NCBI GenBank assembly: GCA_023213395.1
Contig: CM041465.1
Span: 70,873,741-70,937,740, forward strand
Length of the DNA stretch: 64,000 nucleotides
Direction: 5' to 3'
Origin: Cycas panzhihuaensis
Taxonomy: Eukaryota > Cycadophyta
The first letter of the stretch is position 1. Each line of letters begins with the position of its first letter. A program made the position numbers and the translations under genes. The notes under the pieces were generated by a model. The model did not search any database. It saw nothing but the letters and a program-made list of their open reading frames with translations, and was not told the origin of the DNA. Below are positions 57,234 through 64,000 of the stretch, piece by piece.

Positions 57234-57876
57234 TGTTGAGAATACAAGGTCCTAACCCTTTAACCACTACCAAGATCTATTACATTCTTACAACTAGTTA
57301 TAGAAATCAAAACTTAAAATTACATGCAAGTTCTAAAATCAGAGATTATACAATAACATAAAAATGAAAGCCAAACATCACACATGCACCCAATATAACA
57401 TGGTAAAACCCTAGCAATGTGCTAGGCAGACATCCACATAGGAAAAATATCGATCTTTATTGCTATAGAATGGAGAAACAGTACATCTCAGTTACAGAGT
57501 GCTCTCAGGAACAATAACCAGCCGCTACCCTCATAACAGTACATTACATTACATACAACATAATAAGAAAATCCCTAAAACGGGCTACATGAGAGGGACA
57601 TCCAAGGCATGAATTTCAACTGTAGAATCTAGGGTATTTGTATCGAACGACCCTAATTCTCTTTATATTTTGATAAGGTTTACATGACTAATTTTTTAGG
57701 TTGGGGGTTATCACCCCCGAACCCCTTCCTAGTGGGGGGCGTTCCACTCCCCCACATCCTCCAGCCAAGGGGGGCTCTCGCCTCCCTTGGAATCCCCCAA
57801 GAAAGATTTGGGGGGGGAACTGCACTGAAAACATGCCAAAATATTAGCCCCATAATTGTTGTCATAATATCCAACA
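57234..57876 (-). repeat. C9 3' LTR
   Basis: TGTTGAGAATACAAGG at the left to TATCCAACA at the right end, 643 bp. It contains the hairpin cluster at 57703-57817. Confidence 0.96.
57703..57817. repeat. Cluster of four G/C-rich hairpins in the C9 3' LTR
   Basis: Stem 1: GGGGG 57703-57707 with CCCCC 57714-57718. Stem 2: GTGGGGG 57732-57738 with CCCCCAC 57749-57755. Stem 3: CCAAGGGGGG 57765-57774 with CCTCCCTTGG 57781-57790, one G-T pair. Stem 4: CCCCCAA 57794-57800 with TTGGGGG 57808-57814. The surroundings are AT-rich. The same four occur in the 5' LTR. Confidence 0.9.
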
Positions 57877-57894
57877 ATCTCCACCTTGACAACA
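57877..57894 (-). promoter_or_regulatory. C9 polypurine tract
   Basis: ATCTCCACCTTGAC on the plus strand is GTCAAGGTGGAGAT on the coding strand, directly before the LTR. Confidence 0.85.
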
Positions 57895-59500
57895 ATTGCC
57901 CGATACCTTTCCTGGACCCTTTATCATCTTTTCTACAAGCCAAGAGAAGTCAAACACCATTTGAACTTCTCTATTGGTACTGGTTTTGTGAATATATCAG
58001 CATAATGCTAATTAGTGTGAATATTCTTAAGTGTCACTCCACTTACTTCCACAACCTGTCTAATGAAATGGTACTTAAGAGCAATATACTTTGTTCTACT
58101 ATGATAAGCTGGATTTTTAGCTAAGTAAATGGTACTTTGACTGTCATAAAATACCTTTACATTTTCCTGTATCCTTCTAAGCTCAACCAATAGACCCTAT
58201 AACCAAATTATTTCTTTACAATCATATGCTACAACAACATATTCAGCTTTTGTGGTTGATAGTGTAATTGTGCTATGCAATTTGGACATCCAACTAACTG
58301 GACCATTTGCAAGAGTAAAAATATAACCTAAAGTAAACCTTCTTTTGTCTAAATCTCTTGCAAAGTCTAAATCAATATATCCATAAACCTAATTACCTGT
58401 ACCTCCAAAGGTGATGTAGTAGTCACTCATGCCTCTCAAATACTGAAGCACCCATTTCACTGCAGTCCAATGTTCCTTTCCTGGATTTGCCATAAACCTG
58501 CTAACTACATCGACTGCATGTGAAATATCAGGTCTTGTACATACCATGGCACACATCAAACTTCCTACTACACTAGCATAAGGCACACGAGACGTATAAG
58601 CCTTTTCGTCTTCACTACTAGGACTCATATTTGAAGAAAGCTTGAAGTGGGAAGCCAATGGGATACTCATTGGTTTCACATTTACTATACCAAACCTAGT
58701 TAGCATATTCTCTACATATTTCTACTGTGATAACCATAGCTTACCATTTTTCCTATCTCTGTGTATCTCCATGCCTAAGATTTATTTTGTAGCTCCTAGA
58801 TCCTTTATATAAAAAGTCCTAGCCAATTGAGCCTTTAGCTTATTAATTTCTTCCATGCTCTTGCTTGCAACCAGCATGTCATCAACATATAACACCAAGA
58901 TAATGAATAAGCCATTATCCATAAATTTAAAGTAAACACAATGATCATACTCACTTCTTTTGAAATTTTGGCTCTCTATGAAGGTATCAAACTTCTTGTA
59001 CCACTACTTGGGTGATTGCTTCAGGCCATACAATGATTTCCTGAGCCCGCAAATAAGTCTTTTCCTGCCATCTTCTACAAACCCTTCTGGTTGATCCATA
59101 TAGATCTCCTCATCTAAATCTCCATGTAAAAAAGTTATTTTTACATCTAACTGCTCCAACTCCAAATCAAGAGAACCTACCAATGCTAATAGCACTCAAA
59201 TTGAAATAAGTTTAACAACTAGTAAAAAGATCTTATGAAAGTCAATACCTGCTTTCTATGCAAAACCTTTAGCCACCAGTCTTACCCTGTATTTATCAAC
59301 CTTTCCATTAACATCTATTTTCTTTTTGAAAACCCACTTGCAACCAATAGTCTTCCTGCCGTGTGGAAGTTCTACCAAGTCCCATGAATTATTTTTCTTT
59401 AAAGCATCTATCTCTTTCTGCATAGCCCTTATCCACTTCTCACCATGGATATCATCTACTACTTCTCGATAATATGTGGGCTCACCATCATTAGAAACTA
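57895..59500 (-). pseudogene. C9 reverse transcriptase and RNase H
   Basis: The RT starts near 59460-59380 with EKWIRAMQKEIDALKKNNSW, DLVELPHGRKTIGCKWVFKK and KVDKYRVRLVAKGF. LEQLDVKITFLHGDLDEEIY (about 59166-59107) and CGLRKSLYGLKQSPK (about 59048-59004) follow. The catalytic box VLYVDDMLVA (about 58898-58869) is intact. RNase H: YASVVGSLMCAMVCTRPDIS (58580-58525), WVLQYLRGMSDYY, STTKAEYVV (about 58250) and KVFYDSQSTIYLAKNPAYHS (58165-58105), ending YADIFTKPV. The frame is constant; about eight stops break it, most at Gln or Trp positions. Confidence 0.96.
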
Positions 59501-59696
59501 AAGCAATAGAAATAGAAGGGTTATAGTTGTCAGGTGGATGACTAACTCATGTAGATCTTCTAACTGTTGGTAGAGGAGTGTCCACATACTCCTATGAATC
59601 TACTACTGATTCATCTTCAGAAAGATCTTCATGCTCTTCTAATTCCACAGATGGTTGTATTTCAAACTTGACTTGCTAATGTTCAACTTGTTGCTC

Positions 59697-60510
59697 CTAT
59701 TTCATTTTAACTTCTCCACTATCTAATTTTACAAGTGGAGATTCATCAAATACGACATCTCTGTTAATGGTGATTTTGTGGGCAGTAGGATTCCATAACC
59801 TGTATCCCTTCACACCATCCTTATCACCATAACTAACAAAGATATATCTCTTGGATTTTGGGTCTAACTTTGAACGTTTACTTTTATCGGTCCAGGCATA
59901 AGCATCACAACCAAAAACTTTTAAATTTGAATAATCATATGGATGTCCAGTCCATACTTCTTCAAGAATCTTGCAATCTATTGTAAGTGATAGTGACCTG
60001 TTTACTAGATAGAAAGATGTTTGAACAGCTTTTGCCCACAAGCCCTGCCTATTCTCAGACATTTAGCATGCTTCTTGCTCTTTCCAAGAGTGTCATATTC
60101 ATGCACTTAGCAATGCCATTTTGCTATGGAATATAACTAGTAGTCTTATATCTTTCGATCCCAGCTTCTCTGCAATAGTTCTCAAATTCCAAAGAGTTGA
60201 ACTTACCTCCATTGTCAGTTCTTAAACATTTGCTTGTCTTACCAGTGATGTTCTCAACTAGAGCCTTGAACTGCTTAAAATCACTAAATACTTTAGATTT
60301 CCTTTTCAAAAAATAGACCCATACCTTCCTGGAGTAATCATCTATAAATGTGACAAAATACAATGATCCTTTAGAAGATATTTTAGGGGCTGGTCCCCAT
60401 ACATCTGAATGTATGTAATCCAAAATGCCTTTGCTAGTGTGACTCCCTACTTTAAACCTGAGTCTACACTGCTTTCCAAAAACATAATATTTACAGAAAT
60501 CCAAGTCTGA
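59697..60510 (-). pseudogene. C9 integrase
   Basis: Open parts are 60504-60124 and 60062-59697. The first begins MDFCKYYVFGKQCRL (the second zinc Cys is Tyr) and has ILDYIHSDVWGPAPKISSKG, LYFVTFIDDYSRKVWVYFLK and KCLRTDNGGKFNSLEFENYC. The first two catalytic Asp are kept. The second has FYLVNRSLSLTIDCKILEEV and the C-terminal KSKRYIFVSYGDKDGVKGYR and VVFDESPLV. A one-base change near 60062 shifts the frame between them; a stop at the PQQNG position lies just before. Confidence 0.95.
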
Positions 60511-60513
60511 AAG

Positions 60514-61870
60514 CTATAAGTTAGGAAGCAACTTATGGTTTATTAGTACCTTAAGTCCTCTCTCACTCATGTGCCCAAGTCTTTGATGCCATAGTTGAGC
60601 TGGATCTTCTGCAGTCTTTGACGTTGTAGTTACTTGGCTAACATCTGTACTTCTCACTAAAATATAAAGATTTCCTTTATTTAAGGCTTTCATAATAACC
60701 AAGGCACCCTTTGACACCTTTAGGACTCCTTCATGACCTATATGCTTAAAACCACCTAAATCTAATTCACCCAAGGAAATCAGATTCCTTTTCAAATCAA
60801 GTACATGTCTAACCTTAGGTAATGTTCTAACTACCCCATTAAACATCTTAATTCTAATGCTACCAATGCCTATTATCTTAAAAGAAACTTCATTTCCCAT
60901 AAGCACATCACCACCATCAAGAGGTTGGTATGATGAGAACCAACTTTTGTGTGGACACATGTGGTGCGAAGCACCTGAATCTAATAACCAATCATGGTGA
61001 TAATGAGAAACATTACAAGTAACCAAGACATCATCATCCATACCTTGATTTGACTCCATCTGATTCGCCTCCTTGGTAGGATCTTCTTTTTTCTGGAACT
61101 CTTTCCTTTTGTAACAATCCTTCTTGGGATGACCGGTCTTATTACAATGCCAACACCTGAACTTACTCTTTTTGCTCTTTGACTTGGACCTTGATGTATC
61201 TCTGGAGTTTTTTCCTCTCTCAAACATTCTACCTCTTACTGTCATGGCTTCTAGTGTGGAGGTTTCAAGACTAGACTTCCTCTGCACTTCTTCTATTAGC
61301 AAAGCACTCATAACAGAATCATATTCCAATTCATCTATAGTGCTAAAACTAATTAAGGTTACAATATTATCCTAGAATTCAAGTAATGAGCATAATAGGG
61401 TAACAGCCTTGTTCTCATCCTCAATTTTAACATCGATACTAGTGAATTAACAAATAAGAGTATTGAAAACATTTAAATGGTTAGCAATTTTTATACCTTC
61501 CTTCATCCGTAATGAGTACAGCTGCCTCTTCAGGTAGATTTGATTCATTACTGATTTGGTCATATACAGGCCTTCCAACCAGGTCCATAATCTTGCTATT
61601 GTCTACTCCCCTATGATGTTAAACAAAACTTCATTCACCAAGCACAATCGTATTGTGCTAAGTGCCTTTTTGTCTAAATCATTCCATTCATCATCATCTA
61701 TCCTTGTGGGTTTCTTCAATTTGCCTGTAAGGGCTTTGTATAAACCCTACTGTACAAGAATATCATATGCTTTTAGCTTCCACAACTTGAAGTTGTTCTT
61801 TCCATTGAATTTCTCCACCTTAAACTTTGTACCTACTAGTTTCTAAATTTGGTGTAGAAAAGCCGATACC
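60514..61870 (-). pseudogene. C9 gag and protease
   Basis: Gag begins near 61840 with FKVEKFNGKNNFKLWKLKAY and DDDEWNDLDKKALSTIRLCL, with about four stops. From 61329 it is open for 271 codons. The zinc knuckle CWHCNKTGHPKKDC (about 61160-61113) has all C-C-H-C residues and a Lys/Ser/Arg-rich stretch before it. The protease site WLLDSGASHHMCP (about 60990-60950) is intact. VRTLPKVRHVLDLKRNLISL and LWHQRLGHMSERGLKVLINH lead towards integrase. These motifs are characteristic of Tork/Tnt1-like elements. Confidence 0.96.
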
Positions 61871-61904
61871 AAAACCTTCACAAACTCACTGCAAGAAAAA
61901 GAGT

Positions 61905-61917
61905 GACTCTAATACCA
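61905..61917 (-). promoter_or_regulatory. C9 primer binding site
   Basis: On the coding strand TGGTATTAGAGTC, two bases from the 5' LTR; close to the initiator-Met-tRNA complement. Confidence 0.88.
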
Positions 61918-61919
61918 CT

Positions 61920-62564
61920 TATTGAGAATACAAGATCCCAACCCTTTAACTTCTACCAAGATCTATTACATTCTTACAACTAGTTACAGAAATTGAAACT
62001 TAAAATTACATGCAAGTTCTAAAATCAGAGATTATATAATAACATGAAAATGAAATCAAAACATCATATATGCACCTGATATAATGTGGTAAAACCCTAG
62101 TAGTGTGCTAGGGAAACATCCACATGGGAAAGGTATCGATCTTTATTGCTATAGAATGGAGAAACAATACATCTCAGTTACAGAGTGCTCTCAGGAATAA
62201 CAACCACCCACCGCCCTCATAACAGTACATTACATTACATACAACATAATAAGAAAAGCCCTAAAATGGGCTACATGAGAGGGACATCCAAGGCATGAAT
62301 TTCAACCATAGAATCTAGGGTATTTGTATTGAACAACCCTAATTCTCTTTACATTTTGATAAGGTTTACATGGCTAATTTTTCAGGTCAGGGGATATTGC
62401 CCCCTGAACTCCCTCCTAGTGGGGGGCGTTCCACTCCCCCCATACCCCCTGGCTAAGGGGGGCTCTTGCCCTCCTTAGAACCCCCTGAGAAAGATTAGGG
62501 GGGGAAACCACGCCGAAAACATGCCAAAATATTAGCCCCATAATTGTTGTCACAATATCCAACA
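61920..62564 (-). repeat. C9 5' LTR
   Basis: TATTGAGAATACAAG to TATCCAACA, 645 bp, matching 57234-57876. ATTCT follows at 62565. Confidence 0.96.
62388..62504. repeat. Cluster of four G/C-rich hairpins in the C9 5' LTR
   Basis: Stem 1: CAGGGG 62388-62393 with CCCCTG 62401-62406. Stem 2: GTGGGGGG 62419-62426 with the C run from 62436. Stem 3: CTAAGGGGGG 62453-62462 with CCCTCCTTAG 62469-62478. Stem 4: CCCCCT 62481-62486 with AGGGGG 62497-62502. All four match stems of the other LTR, with changes on both arms at some pairs. Confidence 0.9.
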
Positions 62565-63801
62565 ATTCTTTAAGAAGAACACCTATAATAACCAAATAAC
62601 AAGGATTTATTAGCTCACAAATTATATTAGAACAACCTATTAATAGATACCAATAATATCTAACATCAAAAAATCTTATGCATTATATAATATAAGCCTT
62701 TAATTAATGAAATAAGTTTTAAGATTGCTTAAACAAGAAGGTCAACTTGAGTAGCTTAGAACTCTTGTAAAACAAATGAAAATCATATTAGATATGGCTT
62801 TAGACTATAGCCCTCTAAATTATCTTTACAACAGTTTAGACAACACCCAAATTTGACTCTCTATTAAAACATTATGGTAAAAACTATGACAAGTATCCTT
62901 TATGGTAAAAAATCTAAATGAGGATGGCTTAACCCTCCTTCATTGGTTGGCCCTTGGTCTTACTGTGGCTACATGTAACCATAGGTTGGACTCTTGAGGG
63001 GCTAAATAGACTTTAAATTTGATCAAAAACACTAATTTTTTTACTTAAATAAAAATTATAAAATATGACTTAATATCTTTAGAATGGGCCCCTTTTAAAG
63101 ATAAATCTTGATCATATGAGATAAAAATGGGACCTATAGATTAGCCCCTTTTGATGGAACTTAAGCTAAAATCTAATATAATTAAATTTTACTTAAACTT
63201 AAAAAAATAAATAAAAGATCAAATTTTATAATCCACAGGAACCACGTAGACCCATTTGACCAACATGTGACCCATGCAATAGGAAGAAGCTCTAAACATG
63301 ATTGTTTTTAATCATTTTCACTCTAACTAGCATCTATAAGGGGTGTAAGGTATAGATATTCCTACTATGAATAGAGTAAGAATGAGTCATTATAATGCAC
63401 AAAGGATCCATGCATAAAAATAAGCTAGATTTCATCGTAATCTTTATGGCGTTGCTTGGAACAATAGCTGAGAGGCTTTAAAGGATTGCCAGAGGCAATA
63501 TATCTTTGTTTGGGAGTAAATCAAAGCTTGCACAAATGGATTTAGGGTTGAACAAGGGCTAAACCAAAGCTATTTTTGGCCAAAATAGAGCTGGAAGACT
63601 TGAGGACTATAACAAGCCTAAAAATATGTACTTTAAAGTTGGTACAGGCTAGAAACTTCTTACAATAACTTTAGATTACATGATGGATACTAAATATTAT
63701 GAAATATCTTGAAAATTTGGTGTGAATAAGGTGCCATTTTGGAAAAGAAACCTCTATTTCTTATGCAACTAATAAAATAACAATGAAAAATACATATAAT
63801 A
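62565..63801 (-). other. C8 leader, primer-site-proximal part
   Basis: Over 1.2 kb of untranslated AT-rich leader between C9 and the C8 primer site. No domain or conserved frame is seen. Confidence 0.7.
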
Positions 63802-63813
63802 GCTTTGATACCA
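63802..63813 (-). promoter_or_regulatory. C8 primer binding site
   Basis: GCTTTGATACCA is TGGTATCAAAGC on the coding strand, directly next to the LTR end. It is an intact initiator-Met-tRNA type site. Confidence 0.95.
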
Positions 63814-64000
63814 TGCTAGATTAACATCAGGATCAAATATTAACATGCATTCAACAATAAAACTTAATGAAGCAAATGTAATATCAAATAATAGAGAAAA
63901 TATAAGCAAATGGATATGGACAAAATGGTTGCACTGTGAATCTCTATTCTGGCATAGCTTCTACATCAATAAACTTCCAATGTACAAATGTGAACTATGG
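63814..64000 (-). repeat. C8 5' LTR, cut by window end
   Basis: TGCTAGATTAACATCAGG and the following ~185 bp align with 51569-51755 of the 3' LTR. The rest lies beyond the window. Confidence 0.93.

Larger units (their letters stand above)
57234..62564 (-). mobile_element. C9: Tork/Tnt1-like Ty1/copia element, youngest-looking copy
   Basis: LTRs of 643 and 645 bp, exact ATTCT repeats and a 5.3-kb length define a complete copia element inside the leader of C8. The gag-pol frame is readable throughout, with stops and one clear frame change near 60062. Zinc knuckle, protease site and RT box are intact. Protein motifs fit the Tork/Tnt1 group. Confidence 0.97.
51569..64000 (-). mobile_element. C8: decayed Ty1/copia element, family B, split by C9
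   Basis: The 3' LTR (51569-51940), polypurine tract, RNase H, RT, integrase, protease, gag, leader, primer site and part of the 5' LTR (63814 to the end) are read on the minus strand. C9 sits in the leader. The 5' LTR runs off the window, so the right target-site copy is not visible; the left flank is AAAAC. C2 is its relative. Confidence 0.94.

Noticed and set aside
57684-58124. 146-codon plus-strand open frame
   Set aside because: It overlaps the C9 3' LTR and hairpin block and runs antisense to C9 RNase H; no domain, explained as a shadow.
1-64000. Stop codon reassignment (TAA/TAG as Gln)
   Set aside because: Stops also fall at Trp positions, paralogues carry CAA or TGG there, and frame changes are common; decay explains it.
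1-64000. CRISPR array, tRNA, rRNA or bacterial operon
   Set aside because: No spaced identical repeats, no cloverleaf-like sequence and no bacterial gene structure were seen; the Met-tRNA-like motifs are primer sites of LTR elements.

Overview
This window is a block of decayed, nested LTR retrotransposons from a plant nuclear genome. I see no cellular protein gene, tRNA, rRNA or CRISPR array. The plant call rests on the mix of Ty1/copia and Ty3/gypsy lineages, initiator-Met-tRNA primer binding sites (TGGTATCA...), a chromovirus chromodomain, a plant mobile domain (PMD) fragment, AT-rich composition and visible scarcity of CG. The depth of nesting suggests repeat-rich DNA of a large-genome seed plant. 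The species cannot be named from this sequence.

I name the elements C (copia) and G (gypsy). Left part: C1 (+, 1-4853, family A, 5' end outside the window) abuts G0 (4854-~11.1 kb), a gypsy-like remnant with an antisense PMD fragment, a sense RNase H fragment and a long putative 3' LTR. C2 (+, ~11.1-16.1 kb, family B) follows and lacks a 5' LTR. G1 (-, ~16.1-26.9 kb) is a Tat-like gypsy element split by G2 (+, 19645-25741), a chromovirus.

Middle part: C7 (-, ~26.9-51.1 kb) is split twice. C4 (+, 27606-40361) sits in its RNase H, and C6 (+, 42305-49888, family A) sits in its integrase. C4 is itself split by C5 (-, 30956-38553, family A). Right part: C8 (-, 51569 to beyond 64000, family B) is split by C9 (-, 57234-62564, Tork/Tnt1-like), the best-preserved element.

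Four insertions have exact 5-bp target-site duplications: C5 ATCTT, C4 TATGA, C6 ATTTA, C9 ATTCT. These fix the order C7 before C4 before C5, C7 before C6, and C8 before C9. Within each element the parts keep the usual order: LTR, primer binding site, leader, gag, protease, integrase then RT-RNase H (copia) or RT-RNase H then integrase (gypsy), polypurine tract, LTR. No element has an open gag-pol frame. Many stops fall where a related copy has Gln or Trp, as expected from C-to-T decay of methylated DNA. All copies look immobile without help.

The points most worth a second look are a run of four G/C-rich hairpins kept in both LTRs of C9, a repeated hairpin-forming 3' UTR module shared by C1, C5 and C6, the PMD/RNase H arrangement with palindromes in G0, an RNase H domain placed before the RT in G1, and an irregular duplication at the G2 insertion site.
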